Below, in pieces: positions 54,729 to 64,000 of a stretch of DNA of 64,000 nucleotides. The notes under the pieces were generated by a model. The model did not search any database and was not told the DNA's origin. It saw only the letters and a list, made by a program, of their open reading frames with translations. The DNA comes from Paenibacillus pinihumi DSM 23905 = JCM 16419 (GTDB lineage: Bacteria > Bacillota > Bacilli > Paenibacillales > Paenibacillaceae): the NCBI RefSeq assembly GCF_000422505.1, contig NZ_AULX01000006.1, positions 186,001 to 250,000 of the forward strand. Reading direction: 5' to 3'. The position numbers were made by a program, and so were the translations under genes. Position 1 is the stretch's first letter, and each line of letters starts with the position of its first letter.

Positions 54729-57700
54729 ATGAGAATTAACCACAACATTGCAGCACTGAACACACATCGGCAATTATCGGCGAACACCAGCGGTTCATCC
54801 AAAAATCTGGAGAAGCTGTCTTCCGGACTACGCATAAATCGTGCGGGCGACGATGCGGCAGGCTTGGCCATTTCCGAAAAAATGCGTGCGCAAATCCGCG
54901 GGCTGGATCAGGCGGGACGGAACGCCCAGGACGGAATTTCACTGATTCAAACGGCGGAGGGTGCGTTGAACGAGGCGCAATCCATTCTGCAGCGTATGCG
55001 CGAACTGTCCAACCAGGCGGCGAATGACACGAACACCAGCCAAGACCGCGACGCCATGCAAAAGGAAATCAATCAATTAACTTCGGAAATCAACCGGATC
55101 GGTAATACGACCGAGTTCAATAACCTGAAATTGCTGAACGGCCAAATCAATGTCAAGTCGGCCGTTACGGCGAATGTTCACGGCGGGCAAGTGAGCGGCA
55201 CGATCGACATTCTGAGCGAGGCCACCAACGCAACAACCAAAGGCGCGGCGCTCTCCAGCACATCCCAGCAAATTTCCGCGGTCGGTGGCCCGACTGTAAC
55301 CGGCACGGCGGTGTTTACCAACCCGTCTGCAGCCAACTCCGGCCCGAATGTCGGAGAAACGAAAGCGATCGTGACAGGCGGTACGCTCACCGGGCAGAAC
55401 ATCGGCGCCTTTGCCACTACCGTTACAGGCACAGCCGTATTCACGCCAAACGGCGCGGGTCCTAACCTTGCGACGACGAGCGCAACGGCTACAGGCTCCA
55501 CGGTTCTGACCGGCAACGCAGCATTCAAAGTATCGACGTCAGCGCATCAGGAAACCGTCGGAACGAAAACCTACACAGCCGCCGGCGCAGGCGCGGGCGA
55601 ATTTGTCGGCCCGAATGTAACGGCCAGCGACAACGAATTTCAGTTCTCGATTAACGGCACGGCCTATACGGCTGCATTAGCAGTTAAAAACTATGACGGT
55701 ACGGCAGGCAACGGCATCGCCCAATTCGCGTCGGATTTGCAAGACGCTATGCGGGCGGCAGCTGGCGGTGACCCGAATATCGGTGTCAGCTTCAATGCGA
55801 CAACCTCGCAGATCGAGGTATCTTATGCCGGCACAGCCACGCCTTTCAAAATAGACGGCGGCGGCATGGTCACTTCGCATTTGCTGGCTAGCCCATCGGA
55901 CTCTTTCGCCACGCAAACCGTAGCGCAGAACAACCAGCTTGCCTTGACAGTCAACGGCACGACCCAAACGATTTCCTTGACGGGCGGCAGCTACGATCTG
56001 ACAGACCCGGCGGGTCAAACGGCTTTCCTGGCCGATATGCAAACGCAATTAGATACCGCATTCGGAACGAATAACGTTGTCGCTTCCTTCGATGCAGGCC
56101 ACTTGAAGCTGACCAACGCCGCGACCGGCTCCGGCAGCACGATTACCGGCATTTCCGGCAACGGCGCCGCCGGCCTGGGACTGAACAACGCAACGCTTGC
56201 ACAAGGCACAGAGAACAACACGCTTACGTTATCGTACCAGGGTACAACGAAAACCGTCACAATGGATGTCAAAAACTACAATAACAGCGGCGCAGGAACA
56301 AGCGGCAACGACTTCCTTGCCGATCTGCAAACCCAACTGGATACAGCGTTCGGCTCAGGCAAAGTAACGGCTTCTTTCGACAGCGACAATAAGCTGCAAT
56401 TTAATGCCGAAAACTTCGGCGAAACACTGACGCTGGACGGCGGCGGCATGCTGAACAAAGTCATTAAGGCGAATCCTGCCGATTCGTTGACGACCAGCAC
56501 GCCAGCAGCCAACAACACTCTGTCGCTTAGCATGAACGGCACGAACAAAACGATTACACTGTCGGGCAACTATACGGACCTGACCAATGCGACCCAGCAA
56601 AACAGTTTCGTTACCGATATAAATTCCCAGTTGGACGCGGCGTTCGGCGCAGGCAACGTTGTCGCTTCCTTCAGCGGCAATAAGCTCGTATTGACCGACA
56701 ATACGACAGGGACAGCCAGCACGATCGACAATATCGGCGGCACGGCTGCCTCGGCGCTCGGCTTGACCGGATTGTCCGCGCAAGGCATCGAGACGAACAA
56801 GCTGACACTTTCGTATAACGGCACGCAGAAGACAGTAACGCTGGATACCGCCGACTACAGCGCGGGCGGCAACGACAGCGCAAACGACTTTATCCAAAAC
56901 GTGCAGTCCAAGCTCGATAGCGCGTTTGGCGCAGGCAATATTAACGTCAGCTTCGACGCAGACAACAAGGTTGTCTTCACAGCCAAGAACGCATCCGATA
57001 CGCTGACAATCGACGGAGGCGGAGCGGCGTCGCTGCTCAAAGCGACCCCTGCAGATTCGTTCTCGACGAGCATTTCGGGAAGCGGCAACAGCACCCTGAA
57101 TCTGACCGTCAACGGCGTAAGCAAAAGCATTAAGCTGGCCGATGCCACCTACGACTTCACCAACGCCACCAGCAAGAACAGCCTGCTTGCCGATCTGAAC
57201 GGCAAGCTGGATTCGGCGTTCGGCGCCGGCAACGTTGTAGCTTCTTTCGATGCGGACAATAAACTCGTGCTCACCAACAACCTGACAGGCACGGACAGCA
57301 CGATCACGAACGTGACGGGAAGCGCGGTCAACTCCCTGGGCTTGAACTCCGCTTCGTATACACAAGGGAAGAATGCCAACCATACGGGAACGATCACAGT
57401 TGACGGCAACGACGTGGCCATCTCGCTGACGGCCGGCACGTATACGGCGGGCGGACTCGCTGCCGAACTGCAATCGCAAATCCGCGCAGCGGGCGGCTCG
57501 CTTGCCAACGCAACCGTCGATATAAAGGACGGCGCCTTCGAAATTAAGACCGGCACGAGCGGCGCGGCCGGGTCGGTCGTCATGTCAGCCGGCGATCTGG
57601 CGAAAGCCTTGAAGCTGGACGCGGCAAGCGGGGCCACGAGCACGGAAGGCGCCAACGCCATCGACAACGGCCTGCGCTTCCAGGTAGGCGCGAATGCGGG

Positions 57701-58160
57701 GCAGACGATTGCCGTCGGCATCAGCGATATGCGCAGCCAAACACTGAAAGTCAGCAGCGCGGCAACCGGCTCCGTAACAGCCAGCGACGGCAGAGTCGCG
57801 TACTATACAGCCATTGCCTCGGCAACCGACGGAACGAGCAACGACAACACGGAGTATGCACTCGATCTGTCGACCAGCGATAAATCGACCGCCGCATTGA
57901 GCGTGCTCGACGACGCGATCAACTCCATCTCTTCCCAGCGCGCCAACCTGGGCGCTTACCAAAATCGTCTGGAGCATACGATCACCAACCTCGGCACAGC
58001 CAGCGAAAACCTGACTGCCGCCGAAGCCCGTATCCGCGACGTAGATATGGCGAAGGAAATGATGGATTTCACTAAGAACAACATCCTTACCCAAGCAGCA
58101 CAAGCTATGTTGGCTCAAGCCAACCAGCAGCCGCAAGGTGTACTGCAATTGCTTCGTTAA
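54729..58160 (+). CDS. hag: giant flagellin
   Basis: Product of 1143 aa, against roughly 270-500 for common flagellins. The conserved D0/D1 N terminus ([19 protein letters not shown]...[31 protein letters not shown]...) spans about residues 1-145, and the C-terminal D1/D0 ([26 protein letters not shown]...[37 protein letters not shown]) about residues 1058-1143. Between them are a Thr/Gly/Ala-rich stretch with VTGTAVF copies (190-265) and a tandem array of about 97-residue domains (299-880). No protease motif was seen in the insert. Exported through the flagellar type III apparatus. GC is clearly higher than in the flanks. Confidence 0.95.
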   Translation: MRINHNIAALNTHRQLSANTSGSSKNLEKLSSGLRINRAGDDAAGLAISEKMRAQIRGLDQAGRNAQDGISLIQTAEGALNEAQSILQRMRELSNQAANDTNTSQDRDAMQKEINQLTSEINRIGNTTEFNNLKLLNGQINVKSAVTANVHGGQVSGTIDILSEATNATTKGAALSSTSQQISAVGGPTVTGTAVFTNPSAANSGPNVGETKAIVTGGTLTGQNIGAFATTVTGTAVFTPNGAGPNLATTSATATGSTVLTGNAAFKVSTSAHQETVGTKTYTAAGAGAGEFVGPNVTASDNEFQFSINGTAYTAALAVKNYDGTAGNGIAQFASDLQDAMRAAAGGDPNIGVSFNATTSQIEVSYAGTATPFKIDGGGMVTSHLLASPSDSFATQTVAQNNQLALTVNGTTQTISLTGGSYDLTDPAGQTAFLADMQTQLDTAFGTNNVVASFDAGHLKLTNAATGSGSTITGISGNGAAGLGLNNATLAQGTENNTLTLSYQGTTKTVTMDVKNYNNSGAGTSGNDFLADLQTQLDTAFGSGKVTASFDSDNKLQFNAENFGETLTLDGGGMLNKVIKANPADSLTTSTPAANNTLSLSMNGTNKTITLSGNYTDLTNATQQNSFVTDINSQLDAAFGAGNVVASFSGNKLVLTDNTTGTASTIDNIGGTAASALGLTGLSAQGIETNKLTLSYNGTQKTVTLDTADYSAGGNDSANDFIQNVQSKLDSAFGAGNINVSFDADNKVVFTAKNASDTLTIDGGGAASLLKATPADSFSTSISGSGNSTLNLTVNGVSKSIKLADATYDFTNATSKNSLLADLNGKLDSAFGAGNVVASFDADNKLVLTNNLTGTDSTITNVTGSAVNSLGLNSASYTQGKNANHTGTITVDGNDVAISLTAGTYTAGGLAAELQSQIRAAGGSLANATVDIKDGAFEIKTGTSGAAGSVVMSAGDLAKALKLDAASGATSTEGANAIDNGLRFQVGANAGQTIAVGISDMRSQTLKVSSAATGSVTASDGRVAYYTAIASATDGTSNDNTEYALDLSTSDKSTAALSVLDDAINSISSQRANLGAYQNRLEHTITNLGTASENLTAAEARIRDVDMAKEMMDFTKNNILTQAAQAMLAQANQQPQGVLQLLR
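55623..57368 (+). repeat. tandem alternating A-B domain repeats inside flagellin
   Basis: Encodes residues about 299-880. Six units of 94-100 residues alternate: A units end in DGGG...P-D-S and B units end in ...G-LGL...QG, giving A1 B1 A2 B2 A3 B3, with a weaker half-unit after. Shared core: NGT-KT--L, ADLQ-QLD-AFG-GNV-ASFD--NKL-LT. The DNA is also repetitive (for example GCGTTCGGCGCAGGCAACGT variants), so unit number may change by recombination. Confidence 0.85.
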
Positions 58161-58653
58161 TTTCTCAAAATTCCGACCGAGCTTTCCCAAAGGCTCATTT
58201 ATAATTTTCAGTCTCCAATTATCACTAATTTCGTATGCAAAAACGACCTCCATCTCCACTTTATCATAGGTGGAATTGGAGGTTGTTTTCTTATAAACAG
58301 CCGTTTACGTTACATTATCCCTTCATACGAACGAAGTATTCATCGCTGCAATTGCGTATAAAGGCTCTATCTTTAAGTTTAATTAGAGTGACTTTGTCTG
58401 GGGACTGTGCCTGCCACGGACTTCGCTCTATTTATGATACGGTTCACCGTACCTCTTTAACGGCGAATAAATATTAAATGCTTCCATCCCATCGCTGATG
58501 CAGATTTCGAGTTATGGAGAAACTTTTAATACAGGTAGTTAGTATTAATTTTATTTTTGAATTCACACCTAAGAACTATTCCCACTGGTGAAAATTATGT
58601 TTAAAGTGTAATGTAATGTATAAAATATCTTTCGAAAAGGGATGTGGATTTGA
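58161..58653. other. intergenic region after flagellin
   Basis: Apart from the terminator at 58242-58286 nothing is recognised; the last 150 bp are AT-rich and probably hold the promoter of the next gene. Confidence 0.5.
58242..58286 (+). terminator. flagellin terminator
   Basis: AACGACCTCCA...TCCAC pairs with GTGGA...TGGAGGTTGTT, followed by TTC; a long strong stem 80 bp after the flagellin stop. Confidence 0.75.
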
Positions 58654-59328
58654 TTGAAAAAGAAAGCATTTATAGCGATTATTAGCGTATCCATGTTAGC
58701 TAGTATGGGAACTGGAGCACTGGCGGCAACTAAACTCCAAGAGATTAAAGCTTATCTTAACCCTGAAATAAAAGTACAAGTTGATGGAACTTATACGGAG
58801 TTGCGTGATGTAAACGGCAACGCTATTGCACCGATCAGCTATAAAGATACTAATTATTTCCCAATTCGTGCTATATCTGATGCGCTTGGTGTAGCGGTAG
58901 ACTATAATTCGGCTACTAAAACGATTATTCTAGGCGAGAAGGTAGACGGTGTCTCTATTGCTAAGGAATTCGAAGATATGTATTATACGAAAGATCCAGC
59001 CAAAACAACCTTTAAAGGTAAAGATTATAAAGAAGCTTATTTCGACACAGGTTCTGGTGATCGCAGCTCTAACTTCATGCTTCACCCGAATAAAGAGCAT
59101 CAAACGCTGTACCTTCAGATAGCAGCTGTTGACGGTGATATTACTGATTTTACAATCGAAGACTCTAACAACAATATTATTTTGAAAAAAGTAGATGTCA
59201 TTAAATCTGCAGAAGGCTTGGTTACTATCCAAGTTGATATCGGAGGCATTAAGTCATTGTACATTCATGGGCAAGTCAAGAGTGGTGCTACAGTCTTTAT
59301 ACCGTTAACTACTTCATATTATAAATAA
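58654..59328 (+). CDS. secreted stalk-domain (copper amine oxidase N-like) protein
   Basis: Product of 224 aa starting at TTG. Signal peptide KKKAFIAIISVSMLASMGTGALA-A at residues 1-25. Then a stalk domain of the kind fused to copper amine oxidases and many Paenibacillus surface proteins: IKVQVDGTYTELRDVNGNAIAPISYKDTNYFPIRAISDALGVAVDYNSATKTIIL. The C-terminal half (110-224) is a beta-rich region without recognised family. It is monocistronic, ending at a strong hairpin. Probably an extracellular adhesion or wall-associated protein; no enzymatic motif. Confidence 0.82.
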   Translation: MKKKAFIAIISVSMLASMGTGALAATKLQEIKAYLNPEIKVQVDGTYTELRDVNGNAIAPISYKDTNYFPIRAISDALGVAVDYNSATKTIILGEKVDGVSIAKEFEDMYYTKDPAKTTFKGKDYKEAYFDTGSGDRSSNFMLHPNKEHQTLYLQIAAVDGDITDFTIEDSNNNIILKKVDVIKSAEGLVTIQVDIGGIKSLYIHGQVKSGATVFIPLTTSYYK

Positions 59329-59373
59329 GCTTCACTCTTCATAGATGTTTTTATGGATAAGGTGAAAGACACT

Positions 59374-59411
59374 CTAAAGGTTCAAGCATGAATTATCGCT
59401 TGAACCTTTAG
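59374..59411. terminator. 14-bp perfect hairpin after the stalk-domain gene
   Basis: CTAAAGGTTCAAGC pairs perfectly with GCTTGAACCTTTAG around a 10-nt loop. There is only a weak T-run; it lies between convergent genes and may serve both. The remaining bases to 59585 show nothing. Confidence 0.65.
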
Positions 59412-59585
59412 TTGTACTCAAACAGATTCCTAAATGGGTTAAATGTATGTTTACGCCCCGTTCTGAATATTCAGCATTGCTGCTCGATGACACGGTTCAG
59501 CTCACTACACTTAAAGCAGCTTGTTTCTAACCCTTCCAGCTGTAGTGTGTTCGTGGCTGTCGTGGTCACACTACCAGCCTTAACG

Positions 59586-60293
59586 CTATGTTCGAGCTTG
59601 CAACGCACCTCTGGCAACCAGCATATATCCGGCCCCACGCATCGTAATGATTCTCTCAGGATTGACAGGGTCAGCCTCGATTTTTTTACGTAAATTACTG
59701 ATGTGTACAGCGACCGTTCTCATATCCTCCAGACTTTCCATCCCCCAGATGAGCTGAAACAACGTATCGACAGTGACGACACGATTAACGTTTTGTGCCA
59801 GATAGGACAGTAGACTGAACTCTTTTTTCGTTAAAAAAATGGGATCACTGCCCATGATGACGGACTGTGCGTAGTAATCCAGCGTCAAACCCGGCAGCTC
59901 CAGCAGTTGTTCCTTTCTGCCCGCCGACACTCTGCGAAGGTGAGCCTTGATCTTGGCCATAAGTACGCCCGGACTAAACGGTTTGGTCACATAATCATCA
60001 CCGCCATAGGATAATGCCCTGATTTTGACCTCGTCCTCCTCACGGCTACTCAGAAACACGATCGGCGCATTCGTGTAGCTGCGTGCGTTCCTGCACCAAT
60101 CAATGCCGTTTTCATTAGCCAGCAGTACATCCAGTACAATCAAATCCGGCTTGAACGACGCAAGCAGCTTCATGGCTTCTGTCCCGCTATAGCTGTAGGC
60201 GCATATGAAGCCCTCGCGCTCGCAATAAACCTGAACAATCTCGCATATATTGGGATCATCATCGACGATCATAATTTTGTGCATGTCCGTCAT
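59586..60293 (-). CDS. OmpR/PhoB-family response regulator
   Basis: Product of 235 aa. Receiver domain residues 1-120 with phospho-acceptor Asp55 (LIVLDVLL), acidic cluster DDD at 11-13, Ser/Thr in VFLSSRE and Lys in VTKPFSP. C-terminal winged helix with PIFLTKKEFSLLSYLAQNVNRVVTVDTLFQLIWG and VHISNLRKKIEADPVNPERIITMRGAGYML. Start ATG follows AAGGTGAC. Second gene of the two-component operon, 24 bp after the kinase. Confidence 0.95.
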   Translation of the reverse strand: MTDMHKIMIVDDDPNICEIVQVYCEREGFICAYSYSGTEAMKLLASFKPDLIVLDVLLANENGIDWCRNARSYTNAPIVFLSSREEDEVKIRALSYGGDDYVTKPFSPGVLMAKIKAHLRRVSAGRKEQLLELPGLTLDYYAQSVIMGSDPIFLTKKEFSLLSYLAQNVNRVVTVDTLFQLIWGMESLEDMRTVAVHISNLRKKIEADPVNPERIITMRGAGYMLVARGALQART

Positions 60294-60317
60294 GCCGTCA
60301 CCTTCTTTCTTCTACAA

Positions 60318-62453
60318 TTAAAGAATACATGGAAGCGATACATAGAATATTGACCCCGTCTTGCCGTCGCTCTCCGCTCGAATCGTTCCTCCATGAGCTT
60401 GTACGATTTCCCTGCAAATCGCCAGCCCAAGCCCGCTGCCCTCTACACTATTCTCCACGCCCGGTCGGTCATACCTGTAATTGCGATCGAAGATTTGCTC
60501 GAGCTGATCCGGAGGAATACCCGTGCCGGAATCTTGTACGCTAATGATCGCATAGCGGGTATGATTCACCTCGTACACAGCTAGCGCAATACTCACCAAT
60601 CCGCCTCTGGAGGTGAACTTCATCGCGTTCGAAACCAGATTAAACAACGCCTGATCCAATCTTTGCGCATCCATTTCGACAACAGGCACGTTAGGGCTTT
60701 GATCTTCCACATCTCTGAAATCCAGCCTGAAATTGAGCCCTGCGTCACGCACAACCAGCTCATATTGTTCATAAAACCGGCGCAAGAAGTGAACCACATG
60801 AACCTGCTCCATCCGGTACGAGACTTGCCCCGTCTCCAAATGCGACAAGAAGGACAACTCCTCGATCATGCGGTTAATCCTTATCGTGTTATCCCGGATA
60901 TACTTCAAGTACTGTTCATCGCGCTCCGGCTTGACTCTGTCCCGCACAGCCTCGACATAACCAAGCATGCTGGAGAGCGGTATACGCAGATCATGCGTAA
61001 TATAGGCAAGGAGCTTCTTCCTCCCTTGCTCGGAGTGAAGCAACCGGTCATACGAAGTGCGGAGATCATCATGAGCTGCGGATAAGTCCTGTGTGCGTTC
61101 CTGCACAGTCCTCTCCAAACTCATATTCATATCAGTCAGCTTGTCGTTAGCGGCCTGCAGCTCAAGTGCAATTCTCTCTTCGTTCGATGCCGCCCTCGTA
61201 AATCTTGAAGAAAGCAGAATCATCTGTGCGATCGTAAACACCAACAGACCAAGCGGAGATGTATTTCCGATTCGTGACCATTCATTGTAATATAAAAAAT
61301 CGTTGACGACAGTAACTAAACCAACCACCGACACGAGCAGGAAGATTAGCGCTCCCTCCATACGCGACAAAGCCGCTTTGACCAGCCCAACCATCAGATA
61401 AACCATATGCAGAAAAACCATCACACCTATCATCAGTAACATTTTGGTATATAGAAGTGCAGGGGTCACCACAACAACGATACAGAATGCGCCGGTAACG
61501 ATCCGCGTGCCAAGATGAAACCAACGTGACACATAATTCGGAAAAATGCTGTCAAAGTACATCGTCATGATATAACCAATGCTGCAAAGAATCAGGTATT
61601 CGATCTTGAACTGCAATCCCCATGGAAAAGATGGCCACAACTGTGTGAGCAAGAGCTCGCCGACCAGCAAGGATCGGATACCGGACAACGTGGTGAACAG
61701 ACCAAAATACAATGGAGCCCTGTCTTTGCGTCGCAGTCCGAACAACAGCAGATGATATACGCCAATCACAAGCAGGCCTGCGGTGGTGAACATTTCAGCG
61801 GCGATTCTCAGATTTGTCCTAACCGTTAACACATCACTGCCGCCAAACTCTATATACTTGGTGATGCCGCCTCGGCTATGATGGAAGTTGGCTACTTGCA
61901 TAACCAGCTCCACCCTGTCATTTTGGGGCTGAAAGAACACCAGCTTCGTTGCCAGATGCGGTGTCAAACTGCTCTTGTCCGGACCAACTGTACCAACTTC
62001 TGCCAGTAGTTCACCGTTAACCCATAATTTATACGCATGAAAAATGGTAGGCATCCGCAGAGCAAGCCGCTCATTCCTATCCTGCTCGCTAAGCTTTATG
62101 ACCACCCGAAAGGTTGCAAAGCCTGTACCGTTCAGTTGCTGACCATCTAATTGATAGCCTAACCATGAGCCCGGGATGCTGATCCAGCGATCATTATTTC
62201 CGTCCATTGCTAAGCGATTATGTATGTCCTCAGGCGACAGCAGCTCTTTCCAGTAGAACGCCCATTCCCCTTTTAACTTTACCGGATTCTCACTAACATG
62301 AACCTTCGTTAAATCCAGAATGCCTTTTTCACTTTGGTACTTAGGGGAGTCCGGTACAGAAATGACGGCATAGCTTACAATCAAACCAACAACAAAAGCA
62401 GCAGCTATATAAAGCCAGATCGTACGAGAACCGAATCGGAGAATACTCCTCAC
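60318..62453 (-). CDS. 7TMR-DISM-type sensor histidine kinase
   Basis: Product of 711 aa starting at GTG. One N-terminal membrane helix (about 10-32), an extracellular beta-sandwich sensor (about 50-205, WISIPGSWLGYQLDG...FRVVIKL...LWVNGELLAEVGTVGP) of the 7TMR-DISM extracellular kind, seven membrane helices (about 215-418), a coiled coil (425-480), then HisKA with His487 in YITHDLRIPLSSM and HATPase_c with NLVSNAMKFT, DSGTGIPPD and GSGLGLAI. The sandwich resembles carbohydrate-binding folds, so a sugar or cell-wall ligand is plausible. It phosphorylates the downstream regulator. Targets unknown. Confidence 0.92.
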   Translation of the reverse strand: MRSILRFGSRTIWLYIAAAFVVGLIVSYAVISVPDSPKYQSEKGILDLTKVHVSENPVKLKGEWAFYWKELLSPEDIHNRLAMDGNNDRWISIPGSWLGYQLDGQQLNGTGFATFRVVIKLSEQDRNERLALRMPTIFHAYKLWVNGELLAEVGTVGPDKSSLTPHLATKLVFFQPQNDRVELVMQVANFHHSRGGITKYIEFGGSDVLTVRTNLRIAAEMFTTAGLLVIGVYHLLLFGLRRKDRAPLYFGLFTTLSGIRSLLVGELLLTQLWPSFPWGLQFKIEYLILCSIGYIMTMYFDSIFPNYVSRWFHLGTRIVTGAFCIVVVVTPALLYTKMLLMIGVMVFLHMVYLMVGLVKAALSRMEGALIFLLVSVVGLVTVVNDFLYYNEWSRIGNTSPLGLLVFTIAQMILLSSRFTRAASNEERIALELQAANDKLTDMNMSLERTVQERTQDLSAAHDDLRTSYDRLLHSEQGRKKLLAYITHDLRIPLSSMLGYVEAVRDRVKPERDEQYLKYIRDNTIRINRMIEELSFLSHLETGQVSYRMEQVHVVHFLRRFYEQYELVVRDAGLNFRLDFRDVEDQSPNVPVVEMDAQRLDQALFNLVSNAMKFTSRGGLVSIALAVYEVNHTRYAIISVQDSGTGIPPDQLEQIFDRNYRYDRPGVENSVEGSGLGLAICREIVQAHGGTIRAESDGKTGSIFYVSLPCIL

Positions 62454-62598
62454 TATGAATCCAACCCCAATCTACAAGAGCGCAATAACTAAGTTGATTA
62501 TCTAAATCATATCATCATTAACGGAAAATGTACCCTGAAAAAATCTCGAGGCGTTGAACACAAACATCACGATGAGGTCCTTTTCTGAACGTAAGAAA

Positions 62599-62620
62599 AA
62601 CCGTCCACTCCCGGACGGTT
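62599..62620 (-). terminator. hairpin upstream of retropepsin copy B
   Basis: AACCGTCC-ACTCCC-GGACGGTT, an 8-bp perfect stem. On the minus strand TTTTTC follows, so it would stop leftward transcription before the kinase gene. Confidence 0.6.
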
Positions 62621-62654
62621 CATTAACGTGCAAACCCAATTTTTGAAAAAAAAG

Positions 62655-63045
62655 ATGGATGATATCGATAGTTTGCTTCAAACATCCTTAACGATCTGTT
62701 ATAGAGGAAACTCGTTAACAACCGGCTGTTTAGTCATTGATACTGGAGCGGCACATTCTCTTCTAGCTTCTGATGTTGTATCAGATATCGGCATCAAATT
62801 CGAAAACGGCAATAAACTTGTGAGAAGCGTTGGGATCGGTGGATGAATATTCGTTTCGAAAACGAGTTGATCAAATCCACCTTGGTGATCTAATCATGAC
62901 AGATATCAGCATAGATTTTGACGTCTTCCATGAAGACATCAATTACATAAACGGCCTCATTGGCCTCGATATACTGAAAAATGGTAACATGATCATCGAC
63001 CTTCACCAAATGGAAATGTATTCGGCAAACTCCAAATCGTACTGA
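62655..63045 (+). pseudogene. retropepsin-like aspartyl protease, copy B, frameshifted
   Basis: Starts MDDIDSLLQTSLTICYRGNSL and keeps VIDTGAAHSLLASD, but compared with copy A two bases are missing near 62840 (GGTGGATGAA in place of GGTGGAGACGAA), giving a TGA at 62844-62846. The rest (RKRVDQIHLGDLIMTDISIDFDVFHEDINYINGLIGLDILKNG) continues in another frame. The active-site half is intact but the fold would be truncated. Confidence 0.8.
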
Positions 63046-63078
63046 AATGGGGACGCGAATTTGCTCGCGTCCCCATTT
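63045..63078. terminator. hairpin after retropepsin copy B
   Basis: GAAATGGGGACGCGAAT and TTGCTCGCGTCCCCATTTC form a bidirectional-type terminator identical in design to that of copy A. It lies between the convergent pseudogenes. Confidence 0.8.
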
Positions 63079-63100
63079 CGTCTCCAACCACACTGTACGT

Positions 63101-63630
63101 CTACTCAAAACCCTTATAAATCAACAGACAAACGCTCTCAATATGTGTCGTATGCGGAAACATATCCACCGGCTGCACTTCCACCGTCTTATACCCGCTG
63201 TCTTCCAGCACTCTCAAGTCTCTTGCGAGTATTGACGGGTTACAGCTCACATACACAACCCGTTGCGGCTTCATCTTCAGGATCGTGTCCAGCAGTGCTG
63301 GGTCACAGCCCTTGCGCGGCGGGTCGACGACGATGACATCGGCGACGATGCCTTCTTCACGCCAGCGCGGAATGACAACCTCAGCCGGGCCTGCCTCGAA
63401 CTCCGCGTTCGTAATCCCGTTCAGCGCCGCGTTGCGCCCGGCATCCTCAATCGCCTCCGGCACAATCTCAACACCGTACACCCGTCCCGCCTGCCGTGCC
63501 GGGAATAGCGATATTGTCCCGATCCCGCTGTCGCCCCTTGACCAGTTTCCGCCATTCCGAATGGCACTTGCGCCTTATTGCGGTAGCGCCATGGCTCGTC
63601 CATCCCAATCGTGTCATGCACGATGATGCT
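63101..63630 (-). pseudogene. rlmD: RlmCD-type 23S rRNA (uracil-5-)-methyltransferase, internally deleted
   Basis: The 3' part (63101-63481) is an intact frame with SAM-methyltransferase motifs: [42 protein letters not shown] (catalytic-region DPPRKG), [34 protein letters not shown]. Upstream, in another frame, [21 protein letters not shown] belongs to the N-terminal half of the same family and is joined directly to the catalytic domain, so roughly 150-200 residues in between are lost; the 5' end is missing as well. TrmA/RumA-family enzymes methylate uridines of 23S rRNA. Not functional. Confidence 0.75.
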
Positions 63631-63801
63631 GATGACAAAGAAAGTTGGTTTCATCAAGGTCAAAATGCAGAATTTTGAACTATTTTTAAGAAAATGGTTA
63701 TTTTCTACAACAAATATGCAAAAGATATCGTCTCTAAGTAAGAAGTATGACGCATGAAACCGATGTTAAAATGAAAAGTAAAATCAAGAAGGAGTTGGTT
63801 T

Positions 63802-64000
63802 ATTATAAAAAAAATAGCGGCATTAATTGTACTAAGTATCTTAGCAGGATGCAGTACTCCGGGTTCAGAGCAAAATTCTCTCCCTTCAACAACGAATAGT
63901 GCCAGTTCGACGGAACAACCTGCCGCCATAACTTCGCCACCCGAAACCAAGCACTTTCAAGTGAAATATACACCAACTACGATTGCTGAGCCGCTAACCA
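63802..64000 (+). CDS. lipoprotein, N-terminal part, apparent ATT start
   Basis: Runs off the right edge. The frame reads (start)IKKIAALIVLSILAGCSTPGSEQNS: a signal peptide with lipobox L-A-G-C, followed by a Ser/Thr/Pro/Gln-rich linker and FQVKYTPTTIAEPLT. A good site (AAGGAG, 63789-63794) is 7 nt before ATT; no ATG, GTG or TTG exists in this frame downstream of an in-frame TGA at 63772. Either ATT is used as a rare start or the 8-A run hides a frameshift. Function not recognisable from the visible part. Confidence 0.65.
   Translation, partial: MIKKIAALIVLSILAGCSTPGSEQNSLPSTTNSASSTEQPAAITSPPETKHFQVKYTPTTIAEPLT

Larger units (their letters stand above)
62654..63143. repeat. direct repeat copy B (partner at 11.08 kb)
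   Basis: Same content and orientation as 11082-11573: retropepsin-like pseudogene, terminator and methyltransferase end. Here the methyltransferase relic continues beyond the repeat, so copy B keeps more of the ancestral gene order than copy A. Confidence 0.88.

Noticed and set aside
55623-57368. CRISPR-like array
   Set aside because: The periodic DNA similarity is due to protein-coding domain repeats of about 290 bp, not short direct repeats with spacers.
56355-57479. Long minus-strand frame (374 codons) opposite flagellin
   Set aside because: It mirrors the repetitive GC-rich domain array of flagellin; its repeats follow the coding repeats on the other strand.

Overview
The window looks like a chromosome segment of a Paenibacillus-type Bacillota (low-to-mid GC, motile). 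The signs are AGGAGG-type ribosome binding sites, frequent GTG/TTG starts, two LplB/LplC-type sugar ABC importers with lipoprotein binding proteins, CsrA next to flagellin, a cre-like site and many carbohydrate-active enzymes. This placement is inferred from gene content, not from a search. No rRNA, tRNA, CRISPR array or intact insertion sequence was recognised.

Layout. (1) 1-10.1 kb: a uronic-acid polysaccharide locus, all on the minus strand: ABC importer, large PL6-type lyase with Ig-like domains, HIT protein, five-bladed-propeller hydrolase, GH88 unsaturated glucuronyl hydrolase and a zinc-type dehydrogenase, with a divergent AraC regulator. (2) 10.2-11.6 kb: a small gene graveyard holding a deleted zeta-toxin-like kinase, an 80-aa protein, a retropepsin-like pseudogene and the last codons of an rRNA methyltransferase. 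(3) 11.8-26.5 kb: a higher-GC ten-gene minus-strand operon for mannose/galactose-containing glycans: ABC importer, LacI regulator, PfkB kinase, GH125, GH2 beta-galactosidase, aldo/keto reductase, sugar epimerase and GH38 alpha-mannosidase. It is headed by a strong promoter and three palindromic LacI-type operators. (4) 27.2-47.9 kb: an AT-rich defence island: XRE regulator with operators, a frameshifted giant DUF4011-type helicase/Vsr-like nuclease, an McrBC-like pair, a PD-(D/E)XK protein, an orphan membrane protein, an orphan coiled-coil protein, and a Gabija-like OLD nuclease/UvrD helicase pair. (5) 47.9-54 kb: a second graveyard around a MarR/DoxX pair sharing an identical operator, an HxlR regulator, a dead FMN reductase, an SpxH/DsbA-like protein, an S-layer fragment and csrA copy 1. 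(6) 54.1-58.2 kb: a sigma-D-type promoter, a structured leader, csrA copy 2 and a giant 1143-aa flagellin. (7) 58.6-64 kb: a stalk-domain secreted protein, a two-component system, and second copies of the retropepsin and methyltransferase pseudogenes.

The most interesting signal is the csrA-flagellin control region. A leader of about 255 nt starts at a sigma-D-type promoter. It carries hairpins with GGA in their loops, a possible 19-codon leader peptide and a strong intrinsic terminator before csrA. The flagellin leader then shows the two-site CsrA architecture known from Bacillus subtilis hag. The terminated leader could be a CsrA-binding sponge RNA or an attenuator, which I do not know to be described in this group. 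Second in interest is the defence island, whose orphan genes (39.6-43.7 kb) sit between two recognisable antiphage systems.
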